A DNA stretch of 64,000 nt. Source: Gamsiella multidivaricata. Lineage: Eukaryota; Mortierellomycota; Mortierellomycetes; Mortierellales; Mortierellaceae. Every line of letters starts with the position of its first letter. Positions within the stretch are counted from its first letter, which is position 1. The stretch is from positions 248,001 to 312,000 of the forward strand of contig NW_026251733.1 in NCBI RefSeq assembly GCF_025024155.1, read 5' to 3'. The position numbers and the translations under genes were made by a program. The notes under the pieces are model-generated. The model was given only the letters and a program-made list of their open reading frames with translations, searched no databases and was not told where the DNA came from. Shown one piece after another: positions 11,057 to 23,651 of this stretch.

Positions 11057-11485
11057 TCGAGGAGGATCTGGAGAAGTGACACGTGTGGCATTTTTGAATT
11101 GGTGTTGATCAACAAGAGGAGCAAAGCGAGAAAGGCGATAAAGCAAGATGAAGCGCTAGCGCTGAAGTAATAAAAAAAAAAAAAGGTAAAGCTGCTTGGT
11201 TTGGTTTATTTTCACTGCTACAACTTTCATCACGGTACTTCGATCCATGATGGCAAAAAGTGGGTGGTGCCATTGGAGCACCGATGGCTGCTCGTCTGAA
11301 GATATCGCTGCTTGCGCGGCCCTCCCCCCAACACATGCGGTTTGACCTTCAATGACGGTCCCTTGACTGCCACACCCGACCGCTCCTCTCGACTTCCTCA
11401 GGAAGGACAAAGCTGTCTCGATTTGTATAAAAAAAAAAAAGTGCAGACATGCCTAAGGAGATAATGACTTGGCAACAGTTGTCTA
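11057..11485. other. Convergent 3' region of VPS35 and SMG7-like gene
   Basis: A 429-bp tail-to-tail interval. It carries plus-strand AATAAA at 11169-11174 and minus-strand AATAAA at 11205-11210. The remaining 275 bp up to the SMG7-like stop look like its 3' UTR. Confidence 0.65.
11169..11210. terminator. Facing poly(A) signals (VPS35 / SMG7-like)
   Basis: AATAAA on the plus strand at 11169-11174 and on the minus strand at 11205-11210 are separated by 30 bp. Each lies downstream of the stop of the gene it should serve. Confidence 0.6.
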
Positions 11486-14400
11486 TCAGCGACGAAGAAA
11501 GTGTCCATCACGCGGTTCGCGCGATGTGGGCGAAATCATGCCGTTCCCCAGCGAGTGTCCTGAAAAATCTCCCCAGGTGTTGCCGCCAGTGCTGCCCGCA
11601 TTGCCAGTAGGCGATGAACGCAGCGAATTAATCGAGTGTCGCCACTCATCCGGGACTCCAAATTGAAACCCGCCAAAGAGACTGTCGACCGAGGGCGATG
11701 GACGCGCCGAACTAAACTGAGATGATCCGTTCTGATCCAAGCCTGGCGATGACGAGTTGCTGGATCTTATGGGAGACATCGAACCTCGTCTTCCAGCCCC
11801 AATCACACCGGTCGTCGTCTTCAGATGTGCCGGCTTTGACGTGGGCTTCGCTCCGACAGTGTTGCTTCTGCCCTTGAATAAAACAACCTCCTCGTCCTCC
11901 TCATCATCATCGTTGCCGACAATCAACGACAAATCATTATCATCGTCGTCCGACAGCAGCGCGGCGACAGCCTGCCGCTGCTTGATATCCTGATCCAGAG
12001 AGCCCTCATCATCCGGTCCATGCGCCTCAGTAACCGGAGTTGGCGCCGCCGAGGCATTGTGACTATTGCGATTCAGAGCCTTGCCAATATGGAATGGGTT
12101 CATTTCTTCGTCTGCTGCCTCGCGCTCATAATCCGTCTCGTCTGCATCCTCATCCGATCCCAGTGCCGATCCCTCCACAGCTGAATGGATGGTATTCACA
12201 GTTGCGTCTCCGTCGTCCTGGCGTTCAGTAAAGAATTGCAAGCCCTGATTTCCATCCTCCATTTCCGTAGGCTTCACATAAAAGTCCAGCCAGCCGAGCC
12301 TGGCAAGCGTGAGGGCGTCCTGGAACATGTCCGCAATACGCATTTGCATTTCCGCTTTGGGACTGACCCTGCTGGGCGGAATCATCGACAGTGGTCGCTC
12401 ATCAATGGCTCTCTTCAAGGCTGCAAATCCCTGGAGCTCAGCATCCTCCTTGAGCACATCCCTGCAGAAAATAGTATCCTCAGAGTAAGGGTGAACCTGT
12501 CCCAACAGTGTCAGGAACGAGGCGAGATCCTCCAGCAGTTGTTCAATCTGAAAGCGTTCCTTTTCCTTATCCGAGAGTCCATCCGAGAGGCGCTTTACAT
12601 GGTGAATATTGACTTGCATCCATTTGAGTGACAGTCGCAGAGCAGGCATGGCTCGATGGACATTCGAGGGCAAAAAGTCGGCTGGACGTCCACTATTCTT
12701 GTAGCCTCCGTTCCTGTGGTTCTCCAAATCAATAGTTGAGTATCGAAGGATCGTCGCAAAGGAAGTTAAGATGAGTTGAAGCGCCTGTCTCTCAGATTCG
12801 ATTTGCTGCTGCGGTGATACTGTCGGGCCATCATCTATAGAAGTATAGAGGGAGAGCTTGATGTCAACATCCGAAAGAACCTTGAACAAAGGAATGCAAG
12901 AAATATTGATGGCATCAAAAGCCCTCTTACCTTGCAGAGGAATGTAGCACTTGGTGTAGAGACTGGACATGTTGATAATGAGGATCCTGAGTAGCAGATC
13001 AGGGTCGATCTGTCTGTCCAAGATCAACTTCTCGAATGGCTCGCCCATTATTCTGCCATCGAACTCTTCAACCGAGTTCAAAAAGAGCGAGCCGTGTATA
13101 AGAATGAACTGCGCCAGGAATTCGTTCAGCTGCGTCAAGTCTTTGTTATTCGCCGCCTGTCGATCGTTGTATCGCTCCTCCCTGACAAACTTCTTCTCCT
13201 TCTCGGGATCCGTCATCATCTTTTGAAACAGCACCTTGATGTTGTTGCGCGCTGTCATGAACGGAAGACGAACCGCCAAACTTCGATAGTAGAAGTAAAG
13301 GGCCAAAAAGTTGTTGGGCGCGAACGTTGCAATGACTGCCAGCTGGTTATAGGGGTTGCCACTCGAAGGGAGAAGGTTCCTGGCTTCGTTGTAGTAATCG
13401 CGTGCCGCCGACCAGTTCTTTTTAGGAGAGTCGTTAAAGGTTTGTCGGTAGCGAGCTATTGTAGAATATCAATAATCACAAAATGGTCCTGATTAGTCAG
13501 TGCTGCGCACAACTTAAATCCATGCTTTAGTCGTGAGACAATTTCACTCGCTTACGTACCGAGGTCTCCCAAAAAGATATAGCACTTATGGCAGCTGCTG
13601 ATCGCACACTGTCGGGCCGCATCCGTTACCTCCAGCATCGGGCGCTTGTCTAAGTTCGACCGCACAATAGTAAAACCAGTGAGCATTCGATGTGACCATC
13701 CATAGAAGCAATAATACAGTAAACTCCAGCCTAAGCGCAGATTACTGCTTACCTCCGATGGGAAAGGACTGCATGGTCGCTCCGGATTCGTTCAGATCAT
13801 AGCACGATGCCAAGTTTTGAATCAGTCGATGGTAAAATCCTGTTGCCTCCTGAATAAAGGCCCTGAACTTCGTTGACACCTTTCGAAATTCCACCGACGA
13901 AACAGGGGGCTTGTTGCCTCGAGTCCCATGGGGACGTGACCTCCCACCATCCCTATCCCTACGAGCATCCTGTCTTCCATCCTGCTGCTGCTGCTGTTGG
14001 TCATTGTTGCTCTCCGGTCTTCCAAGCGTGGCGAGCTTCCGACGATAGCCGTCGATCACGATATAAAAGACATTCTTCCAGAGAGCCGACTCGACCTCCT
14101 TAGATTGAGCCAGGACAATGTCCGTCAGGAGGAGTCGCTCGTACTCTTCCCGTAACCTATTAAAGATCATCAAACGAACCAATATTTGGTTTCCGTTATA
14201 TGTGAGTATAGGTTCCTTTTTCACGCAATGATAAAGTCGTTCCCATCCAACTCAGTCGAGTCCTGCGACATTCAAATTTGATCCACAGTTCTCAGAGCAC
14301 AACATTGGCCACCACTTCTTGATTAAACAAAGGCGTGAAGCGGGTTTGCTTATCGCTGGGCCGGTAAATCCGTTCCCACATATGCTGGTTCATGTTTTCC

Positions 14401-14797
14401 CATGTGAAAAAAGGCTTTGTCATTATCCCAAGTACTGATGGATGTTCACGCCGTTGGTGTAGATCAGAAGGCGCATAACTTCTTGCGCCCTTTCCCTCTC
14501 TGCATGAAAGGAAGATGCACTGGCCAACAACAAATGCAAAAAAAAAATATAAAAAAAAAAATAGTCATACCTGTCCCTAGCAAGGGTAACTCCAGTGGCT
14601 CCTTTCTGGTGCAGCATCTCCTTCAAGTTTCGTTCCTGTGCCTGCGTGGACCTATTTGTTGCATTAGCAATAAGCAGAATTAGCTGTGGTTTCTTCCTGC
14701 AGGTTTACCACACATACATGCAGAGGAAACAGAGAGGATGAGGGAAAGGAACGTACCTGTAACGGTCCAACCAAAGGGTCTGGGGATCTTCTGTCAT
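11486..14797 (-). CDS. EST1/SMG7-like 14-3-3/TPR domain protein (EBS1/SMG7 type)
   Basis: Six exons (14757..14797, 14571..14651, 14436..14519, 13753..14156, 13560..13649, 11486..13455) give 889 residues. The family acts in nonsense-mediated mRNA decay (SMG5/6/7, Ebs1) or telomere maintenance (Est1), binding phospho-Upf1 through a 14-3-3-like fold. Visible landmarks are the ALWKNVFY helix, the CHKCYIFLGDLARYR segment spanning an intron, the YNEARNLLPSSGNPYNQLAVIA motif and the FYYRSLAVRLPF motif of the EST1 DNA/RNA-binding region. The C-terminal third is acidic and Ser-rich and has no PIN nuclease domain, which favours SMG7/Ebs1 over SMG5/6. A Gln run and an Arg-rich insert lie in exon 4. The start at 14797 gives a short first exon; a longer 5' exon cannot be excluded. 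Confidence 0.85.
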
Positions 14798-14923
14798 ATC
14801 GGAAGGCTTAGTCTTTTCTTCCTCAAAAAGTATGCCTTGCCCTTGCTTGCTTCGGTGGCTCGACTAGACTTGATGTCGATTCAACTCGTTTGACTCGATA
14901 CGAAGAATGAGGTAAAGGAAAGA

Positions 14924-14925
<2 letters not shown>

Positions 14926-14970
<45 letters not shown>
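14926..14970. repeat. (GA)n dinucleotide repeat
   Basis: About 22 uninterrupted GA units, followed by interrupted GAAA/GAGA purine sequence to about 14998. It lies in the leader or promoter of the SMG7-like gene (CT-rich on its sense strand). Confidence 0.95.
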
Positions 14971-14981
<11 letters not shown>

Positions 14982-15115
14982 GAGAGAAAGAAAGAGACGG
15001 ATAAAGCGAGAAAGGACTATCGGGGGATGTGGCAACAAAAGACGACAGGTGAGGAGAGTGGTAGAGAGAGGGCAGACGGAATGCCGGGCGGTGGAAAGGG
15101 AAGAGAGAAGCCAAG

Positions 15116-15141
15116 AAAAAAAAAAAAAAAAAAAAAAAAAA
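15116..15141. repeat. A26 homopolymer
   Basis: Twenty-six consecutive A in the divergent intergenic region. Confidence 0.95.
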
Positions 15142-15609
15142 GTGGAGCTGAGTAGGATCGATCGATCTTCTCTTTTCTCCCTGGAAGGGGGGGTCTTAAC
15201 ACCGATCCACTCTCACTTTCTCCAGGGTGATGGTGGCGGGAAGAGGACGGGGGAAGGGACTAGCGATGACCAAAGAGGCGATTGGGCATGAATCTTTCTT
15301 CTTCTTCTTCGGGCACAGAAAACAAAAAACACATCCATCCCTCAAAAAGCAAAGAAAAAAGAGGACGAAAAAAAAAAGAAATCGCTGAAGAGGTCGTTTG
15401 CGCGCTGCGGCAGCACGTGATACGTCGCTATGATGCAACGTCGTTATATCCCAGAAGGTCATGCGCCCAAAGAGTGGAGCTGCACATACATAAGGCCCTT
15501 TTCTGCGCATTCCTCTTCACCATACTTCCTCCTTTCCTTCTTCTTCTCTACTGCTTCTACTACTTCTTCCACCACCACCACCACCACCACCAACTACACT
15601 TCCACAAAC

Positions 15610-15834
15610 ATGTTCCAGAAACCCCGTCTGACCTACTACCGCACCTTCTTCCCCAGGAGCACCCGCAACAACTACAACATCCCCACCGCGAACCACCGCC
15701 ACAGGGTCCCGACCATCCGTCCCAACGCCCAGCAGAACGCCATGGCCAAGATCATGTCCCTCATCGGCAAGGCCAACCCGCTCACCGCCCCTCCCAAGCC
15801 CAACCTGCCCGATGTCCACGCCAGAGTCTTCTAA
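15610..15834 (+). CDS. Small basic protein of 74 residues, unknown function
   Basis: A single exon. The frame is open further upstream, but the upstream codons read as a Ser/Thr repeat-type leader (CTTCTAC, CCA repeats) and a TATA-like element lies at 15488, so I place the start at 15610. The peptide is rich in Arg, Asn, Pro and Tyr (MFQKPRLTYYRTFF at the start, PLTAPPKPNLPD near the end) with no signal peptide and no membrane segment. Nearly every codon ends in C or G (AAC, ACC, CCC, ATC, AAG), the pattern of an abundantly expressed gene. The 3' UTR ends with AATAAA at 16151-16156. I do not recognise a family; the strong codon bias is the main evidence that it is real. Confidence 0.6.
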   Translation: MFQKPRLTYYRTFFPRSTRNNYNIPTANHRHRVPTIRPNAQQNAMAKIMSLIGKANPLTAPPKPNLPDVHARVF

Positions 15835-16846
15835 AAAAGCGACTCTTTTCCTTTCCTTCTCGAGCGAGCACCTCTCCAATGGATGCTCAACAGACCGACC
15901 TCGCGAGCAATTGAACAAACTTGGCTGGTTCATGGGGACCCCACTCGAAAGAAAAAAAAAAGCACGCCCTTCGTATTGTGCTCGTAGCTATATATTTATG
16001 ACACCAATCTCACAACAACAACCTCTCCACTCTCGTTTTACTCGTACCTTTTTTTTCTTTTCTTCGTTTTCGTTTCTTGTCTCTTCTATGTAAATGCCTT
16101 GTAAAACACTTGTAAAAAGACCTGTTTTTGTATCAAATCTATCAAATCTCAATAAAACAAGAAGCTTCTTCCCAAAAACCAGCTCTTTTGCTATCTCTCC
16201 TGTGCAAAACTAACTGTCCGTAGAAACAGTCGAAATGCCCAAATGTGCTCGCAAAAGATGCGCTTGTGTAAGGAATCCTCAATTACTCATATGATTCTTT
16301 TGCAATTCCTTGCTTGTCAAAGTGCTCATCTGACCTTTCCCCCTCTCCCTCACAGAGTCGTAAGCATTTCTGAATAATACTATGAAATACGGATATAGAA
16401 TAGAGCGTTGGGGAACCAGGAATTTGGTCACGCACACGAGCAATGAGCAGGTCAGAAATGATTAGAAGAGCCGTAATGCAGATTGAACTATAATTATCGA
16501 CCGGCAATTGACATCACACGGACACCCCCCCTTAGTCAACTGGTCATAATCAGAAATGATTCCCCGCTCTTCGCCACCCGCAGCAGCAGCGGGCGACCGG
16601 AGCTAGTCGAATATGCACAGCAGTCGTATCGAATTTACCAGAAACAACGGATGATGACAAAATATCTGCCTGTTCTGACGCGACCCCACTTTTCATTGCA
16701 TCACCTCTTACCTTACACTCATCCAATTTTAGGGTAGTTTGATAGCCACTTTGCCACCAATATACACGTTGTACGATATTCTGCTGAAGAGAGAAAGAAA
16801 GAAAAAATGCTGGACGTATGTATTAGAGTGATAGTAATCTATCTAT
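15835..16846. other. 3' UTR of the small gene and convergent spacer
   Basis: The first 320 bp look like the plus-strand 3' UTR ending at AATAAA (16151-16156). The remaining 690 bp up to the Atg11 stop contain no supported gene; no clear minus-strand AATAAA for ATG11 was found. Confidence 0.5.
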
Positions 16847-19800
16847 TTAGATGTCTCGCCATGTTGATGTGGACGACGTGGTTCTATGAAGGGCCTCCCG
16901 CTGCTGCTGCTGTTGCTGTTCTTTCTGTCGATCCTGTTCCTGATCTTCATCCGTCGCAAACACTGCAAACTGCCCCAAATCGTCTCGGTTACTACTCATG
17001 CTCAGTCGGCTTGGATGGATCGGCACATTAGAAGATCCAAACATCGAAACCGATCCTAGACTTGGAGAAGTACCACCATGACCATGACTCTGCGCATGTG
17101 CTTGAGGATGGCTTCCGCTCGCGGATCCACCGCTGACGCTAACCGTCGTTCCCATCGCTGAGACCGTAGATACCCCAGTAATGTGAGGCGAAGACGACAT
17201 GATCATCGTCCGTGGAGGACTGCTTGCTACCATGGTCGATGCGGACCCTGATCCAGAGCCGCCTCCCAAGTGATGCGCAACCAACGATGAAACCGATCCG
17301 GAACCGCCAGATCCTGTGCTCCCCACAGAACTTGAAATCGCACGGAGGGCATTCGTGGCCGCAGATTGGTACGGGATCGTAATGGGAGCCGATCCTGACG
17401 TACTACCGACCGAGGTGCGATTGCCTACCACAGTGCTCGTCTGGCCCGTAGGGGGCAGCTGGGACAATGCACTTGATGTAGTCTCGGTTGCTTCACTTAC
17501 AGGTACCGCATCGAGGGCGGGCGATGTTGAAATATCGCTGTGATCATGAGTCTTCTTGTGCTCTAAAATTTGACTCTGTGTATGCCGCAGACTACTGCTC
17601 GCTCTGTGAGAGTCCTTGGAACTTCTACCACTCGTTCCAGACGACGACACCTTGCTATGTCTGTGGCTACTTCCATGATACCCATTCCAACTCGTGGCCT
17701 CCAGCAGATAGTACTTGACCCCGTCTGCGAGTCCAAAAGGATTGTGAGGAGACACTACAGTGGAGCTCAATGAAGTGGAGCTCTCGCCTTCCTCCTCTGC
17801 CTCCAGTCGCTTATCGACAATTGCCTCGGTGATTGAGGTAATCCTGGCAACGATCCACTCCCTGTTTTTGAGTTGGTTGGCCATCGTTGGCGTCATCTGC
17901 AAAAAGTAGTGTGGAAAATTGATGTTGAACGCAGCCCATGGCTTGGAGATGGAATTCCGTGTGGGTAGGAACAGCGTCAAGTCGTCGACCTTGAAATTGC
18001 GGAACGCAATCTTTTCGTGGGCTTCTGCTGCTGCCTTGTTGTACTTTTCTTTGAGGTGCTTGCACTCACGTTGCCATCTCTTGAGCAAATGTTCTGTGGC
18101 AAGCAGCTTCTTCTTGATCAAAGTCGTCGCCTCCGCTACGTTCAGGTCTTCAAAATCAAACGTCTGCAAGATATCTTTCGAGAGCGGAACCGTTGTACTT
18201 GAGCTCCTGCTGGATCCATTGCCAGAGGACGCCACCGCCGAAGACGATGTATCTTGGATAGGATGCAGAGAGAGCACTGTACTTCCGGACTTCTCTCGTT
18301 TCTCCGACGTGCCCAGGAGTACTGATGAAGTCGGATAGGCTAGTTCTGGCGAGTCCATCCTGGAGGAAATCGTCGACAATGGGATTCCGAGATCCAAAGA
18401 AAGAGTACTCAAAGAGACTTTGATGTCCTGTAGCTCCTCTTTAGCGTGAGTGAGCGCCATCTCCATCTCATCCTTAAGCGCAGCCCTTCCCCCTTCAGCC
18501 TCCTGGCTGGTCTTCTTGAGCTCAGAGATGGTCAATTTCAGGATATCTTCGCTCGTCTCACGCTCTTTACGCAACCCGGCCAGATGATCTTCATGAGTTT
18601 TTCGCATCTCTGCCTGTTCCAGAAGATGCTTGCTGACCAACGTCTGAATGCCCTGCGCAATGTCTTGAAGCCTCTCTCGAACTCGATCCAACGTAGCAGT
18701 CTCGACCTGTGCATTGTCCTGACCAAGTGCGCCCAGACAATCCTGGATAGGTTTAGCAAGTTCCTTGGTGGCGCGTTCCATCTGGTCCAGAAGTCTGGAC
18801 TTCTCCTTCCAGTCCTCCTCGGCCCGCCGCACCATGGTCTTGGCCTCTTCCAGTCGCAGGTTCACGTCGACTTTATAGGCTTCGCGCTGCGCCTCTAGGT
18901 CCGATATCTGTTTGTGAAGGGTTTCGGTTTGCTGCGCGAGCTCATCTTTCGCTTTTTGTGTGTCTGCGTGTTTCTTAAAGAGGTCTGTGTGAGTCCTGCT
19001 CAGGGCCTCGTGGTCCTTTTCCAGGCTCGTATGCACATCATGCAATTTTGCATATCTCTCCTCCAACTTCTGGCATTCCAGCTGAGCATCCGCCGCTTTC
19101 TTCTCCTGGCCCTTGAGCTGTACCAAAATATCGCTGTGGACTGCTCGGTGTGACTCAAGTTGCCTCTCTTGTTCCTTAACACGGGCTGTGACCTCCTCGT
19201 GCTGTGCAGCATGGTTCTCAAGTTCCTCCTCCAGCTCAAGGACCTTATTCTGGAGTTCCTCATTCACGACAGCCAGTTCATTTTCCAACTCCGTCACTCG
19301 CTCAGTTGCCTGCTCCGCAGTGCGCCTAGCTTGCTCCAATTGACCTTCCAGGATTTCTTTCTCGAGCCCCAATTGATTGGACAACTCCTCGATCCGGTCC
19401 TTGTATGCCTTGTTTTGCGTCTCCTGCTCTTCCTTCTCCTGTTCATTGTGCTTCATAAAGTGCTCGTATTTGAGAGTTATACCCTTGAGCTGCTCCTCTA
19501 GTTCTTCCGATCTCTTCTTGGCCGCCAAGGTGTTCAAGGATTTGTCCTCCTCAGGCGCTTCATCGAGTGTCGCCGACTGCAACTCCAACACCAAGAGTTT
19601 TTGACGCAGCTAATGATATTCAACGAAATAAACGTACAAGCAGTCAGTAATATTATCCTACCTATGCAAGCGGCACAGTAATGAACAATGAGACAATGAG
19701 AGAAAATATGTTACCTCAGCTTCAATGTCCTCTTGGTTTTGGATCTTGGTCTCGGCCTGTTCTAGCTTTTGATATGCATCCTGCAGGTCCTGCTCGAGTG

Positions 19801-22800
19801 ACAACAATCGCCCCTCATCCCGCTTTAGTTCTCTCTCTCTGGCCAAAGACTGGCTACGAGCATTCTGGATGTCTTCAGGCGACTTCCATGGTTGTTCAGA
19901 AACAGGCGATATAGCTGGCTGATGACGGGAATCCTTGCTAGAGATAGATGAATCTGCGCTAGAACTCGCGCGGAAGTTTTGATATAGAATATCCTCCAGC
20001 TGCCGAATTCTGGCTTCATAAGCCTTGGTCTTATCGGCCAACTCAGTATTTTCCTTCACAAGTCGCTGATTCTGCTGCGCCTGCTGCTGCAAAATGTGCT
20101 GTTGCTCGTCTGTGTCTGCTCGGTGGGTGGGTGGTACGGTGCTGTGTCCCTTGGAGGGCTTCCGAGACAGTTTCGGTGAAGTCGGTGGATTGACAGAAGC
20201 GCCTCCTGATACGGCAGTGGCTGTAGATCCTTGCGCGACAGAGCCTCCTACCCCTCCAGCTGGGGTACCGTGTCGTGGGAATGGGTGCTGTGCCAGCTGC
20301 GGAGTGCCCGAGCGCTGCTGAACCTCAACTCGCGACATGTCCGCCCGAAGTCGCGCATTCTCTTCCTCTAGTCTTTGGATTCGCTCAGTCATGAAAGTCT
20401 TCTCAAGAAGCCGGTCGAATTCGCTGCTCATGGCATCCATGTGAGCTGTCATCTTCGTGAGGGTCGTTCGAAGTTTGGAAAGCGCATCCTGGTTCGTTTC
20501 CTGCCCACTGCTGATGGAGCTGGTGCCGGCGCCGGCGGTTGATTGCTCCGCGCCAAGGAAATGGCTCTCATGTCCAATGCTTAGCTGGTCCACCAGTCGT
20601 TCAAACTCTGCTACATGTTCCCGTGTGAAGGGGGGAAGGCGGTCGCGTGTGTTGAGAGCATTAACCTCACAAAACGGTGGCACATCTTCCAATCCTGGGA
20701 CGATCACAGGCACAAACTTGGCAATATCGGATCTAAAAGTGTCGCGCCTGCGTTGTTCTTGCTGCCTGAACCGCGACATGACCTCTGCCAGCTGTTGGGA
20801 CTTTTGAAGAAGAAGCCTCGCATATTCCCGCCTGCGGACGATTTCCACTATCAATGCACCATATGCGATCGGGATCCGCTGTACATACACAAGTTGACTG
20901 AAATCAGCGTCGCGTTTCCGGAGGGCATCGTCCAAATTGCCAAGGCTGGGTGGTATACTAGCAATAGTGGATTGGAGTTTCGAAATGTGCATGAGCTGGG
21001 TGATGAGATTGGCCGTTTGAGATCGCTTTGCAGATACGAATACGCCGAGTTTGTCCCGCAGCATGTCATCCGCACGTCTTGAGGTATCCATGTAGTCCGT
21101 GATGTAGACATTCGCCAATTGCACAAGCGCCTCCAACGTTGAAGTCGATGTCGAAAATCCAGAGGGCTTAAGAATCTCTGCCAGTTTATCTTTTACGCGG
21201 GTTTGATCTATAGCGTTGGGATGACTCTGCGTTAACATTTGTGCTATATCAACAACGCGGATAGAAAGCAGCAAGCAGAAAAAGAAAAGAAAAAAACCTC
21301 AGCGAACCTCTCATGACACGTTCCCGGATCTGGCTCTGTTGCTCGACGGTTTGAATAATCTCGTTCATGGCATCCTCAAGCTGTTCCAGGCTGAAGAAAG
21401 CAGGAGATCGCAACGTTGATGTGAGTGCCAGCAGTCTAGCTATAGTGAGAAAATCCGCAATAGTTGATAAAATGACAAAAACGTACTTGATCCCACTGTT
21501 GCTCCGGATTGCAATGGTGCCTTCTTGAACCTCTGTAATAGATCGAGAAAGATCTTTCCCGTCTCGCAGCAAGCCTTGGTGAATCTCCTGACAGCGCTCT
21601 GCCCACAGTACCAATTTTTCCGTTGGTATAAAGTCAGAGATGTAGCGGTCGGACGAATCGGCAGGGAGCAATGCTGGGTGTACCTTGATCTGTCTCAACG
21701 CCTCAATATCCCGTGGAAACCTAGTGTTGTGATTATTGTATTTCCAGAGATATTAGAAGATGACCCTGCGCTCAATTTTTCCTTACTTTCTTGAAAACAA
21801 CGATCATCATGACACGAAGACATACGATTGAAGCAGCCGAGCTTGCTTTGTCAACTCCTTGGTAGCAAAGGCATTGAATTTTTCGTATGTTTCCAGCACG
21901 GACCTAAATAGCATCAACAAAATTTGGGCTCAGCTCAGTCGGTGGGCGTTCATCCTGTTCATGACACAAAATTTGTGCGCTGGGCGCCTTCGCCTTTGTG
22001 TTCGTACCTGCTATGGGCGTCCAAATTGGTCAGGGCTACCTGAACTGCCAAAGACTGGACCCTCAATTCCTCCATAATTCGCTCGCAGATTGCCGCATGA
22101 CTCACGATTGTCTTGTAATAAGAGAGCACGTGCGCGGCATAGACCTCAAACGTCCGCTGAAATTGATTTCCCCATTCTCGACTGGCTGAAGGCGATTCCA
22201 GTCGACTAGGAACCGTGACGACCTGAAGCTGCGCCGCAGAGAGTGTTGGAAGTGCTGGCTCGGTCCTTGCCTGTTCTGTGAGGGTCAAGATGCTGCTGGA
22301 AATGTCTGTCGTAAGAACCTCACGGTTGTAGATCATGATTGTGTACTCGTCCTATCCACGTTCATATAAAAAGGATTATGGATCAGATGCGCTTCCGAAA
22401 TGATGGGCCACAATGACCATTCGACCCGAGTTGAGGCACTACGTCAGGGCAGGACGGCAGGAATGTGATATCAACAATGAAGGCGATCGCCGATACCCTG
22501 TTCGTGACCCTGCTCATTCGTATTATGGTCATCTGAACAATGCATATTATTAAAAGATGGGGCACCCTTGGAACCATGTGATGCGTAGGATAAATGATGT
22601 GTTGTGACAAAGGGGTACGATTGGTGCTGTTTGTTGATGCATGCTTCCTCCCGCGGATCGGATCCATCGTCCCATTGGACATGTACACCCGTTTGTTGTT
22701 CGTCAAGTCAGTTTGTGTGTGGATGTGCGCGTAGATAATCGGATCGGCCGCCAAGGTTGCCACCAAAAGACGTAACAGCAGTTCATATGTAGTGGTGATA

Positions 22801-23651
22801 CATTTTGGTCATACATGTGCCCTTTGCCACATTATAATGATGCATTTCGAGTGCGACGGTGCGCGCGTGCGTACGTTCCTGAATCAAGCAGGTTGTGCTC
22901 TCCATTTTTTGCGTCGTCCTCTGTTAGCTTGGCCCAATGTAAACATGTTACAAAAGGCCAACCAGCATCATTCTGCACAGTAAAATGAAAAAAGTACAGG
23001 CAGAGATAGATGATGACGACCAGACTCAGACAGGAAGACATGTAATTGATTGTGAGATAATGTGCGTGTTTCGACAGGATGCAGGAGAGTTGATCCAGAA
23101 TATTAGCTGCATCCGGGATGTGTGACATCTGATGACCCCCCAAAAAGCTCTCTGATGTGCAGCAGAACCCGCCAGTGACGCCTGCAGCTGAATGGATACG
23201 CCTCCCTGGCTGAATCGCCTTACCTTCCCAGTGGATGTTATTGCCTCAAACATCATGCCCGGCTTGAGTTGTAGACCCTCAGAGGTCATGAGGATCTGAG
23301 AGCCTTGAGGGATCCTGGTCACCTTTTCGATGGCCAGACGCAACGTATCAAGCCTAGATATCCAGAACAGAGTATAACAGCAGAGCAACAGAGCCAAATG
23401 CAAGGCAGAGCAAGGAACAGCATCAGACGGGTTTATTTAGCAAACACTCAGTGCACCCTTGATTGCGACATTAGGAAACAGGTCAAGGGGTGGGGGAGGA
23501 GCGGAAAACATATTTGTGCTTTTACAAAAAAAAAAAATGGTGGCAACAATCAAAGTACCAAGTCAACGGGACTCCACAGGACTTACCCATCATTGGGCCG
23601 CAGCTGGGGTATCTGCACGCGCTTGCCCGTTTCTGCTCGATAGAGCCTCAT
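16847..23651 (-). CDS. ATG11: Autophagy-related protein 11 (Atg11/FIP200 family)
   Basis: Eight exons (23587..23651, 23224..23353, 22008..22351, 21826..21903, 21487..21720, 21308..21435, 19715..21243, 16847..19609) join in phase to 1756 residues. Atg11 is the scaffold that links selective-autophagy receptors to the Atg1 kinase. The N-terminal ubiquitin-like part is split over exons 1-3 (MRLYRAETGKRVQIPQL, ILMTSEGLQLKPG, MIYNREVL). A helical domain follows, then a very long coiled coil in exons 7 and 8 rich in Glu/Leu heptads. The C-terminal Atg11/Claw domain lies at about 1365-1485 (KIAFRNFKVDDLTLFLPTR, PWAAFNINFPHYFL, EWIVARI, NPFGL, KYYLLE). A Ser/Gly/Gln-rich disordered tail of roughly 250 residues ends the protein. 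Intron 2 is unusually long (870 nt). Intron 6 uses a weak GTTCGC donor and is only 64 nt. Confidence 0.9.
22352..23223 (-). other. Unusually long intron 2 of ATG11
   Basis: About 870 nt between the GTAAGG donor and the GTGGATAG acceptor, both in phase 0. Protein continuity across it matches the family (LKPGMMFEAITSTGK, then DEYTIMIYNREVL), so no exon seems to be missing. No ORF, tRNA or convincing snoRNA is visible on either strand. Confidence 0.65.

Larger units (their letters stand above)
14798..15609. other. Divergent intergenic region with GA repeats
   Basis: 812 bp between the minus-strand SMG7-like start and the small plus-strand gene. It holds (GA)n at 14926-14970, a 26-nt A run at 15116-15141, CACGTG at 15414-15419, a weak TATA-like ACATAA near 15488-15493, and a CT/CAC-rich leader directly before ATG 15610. 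No coding frame is supported. Confidence 0.6.

Noticed and set aside
23010..23140. C-box-like ATGATGA and D-box-like CTGA in the ATG11 intron
   Set aside because: The boxes are on the strand opposite to the host transcript, about 120 nt apart, with no terminal stem; not a convincing C/D snoRNA.
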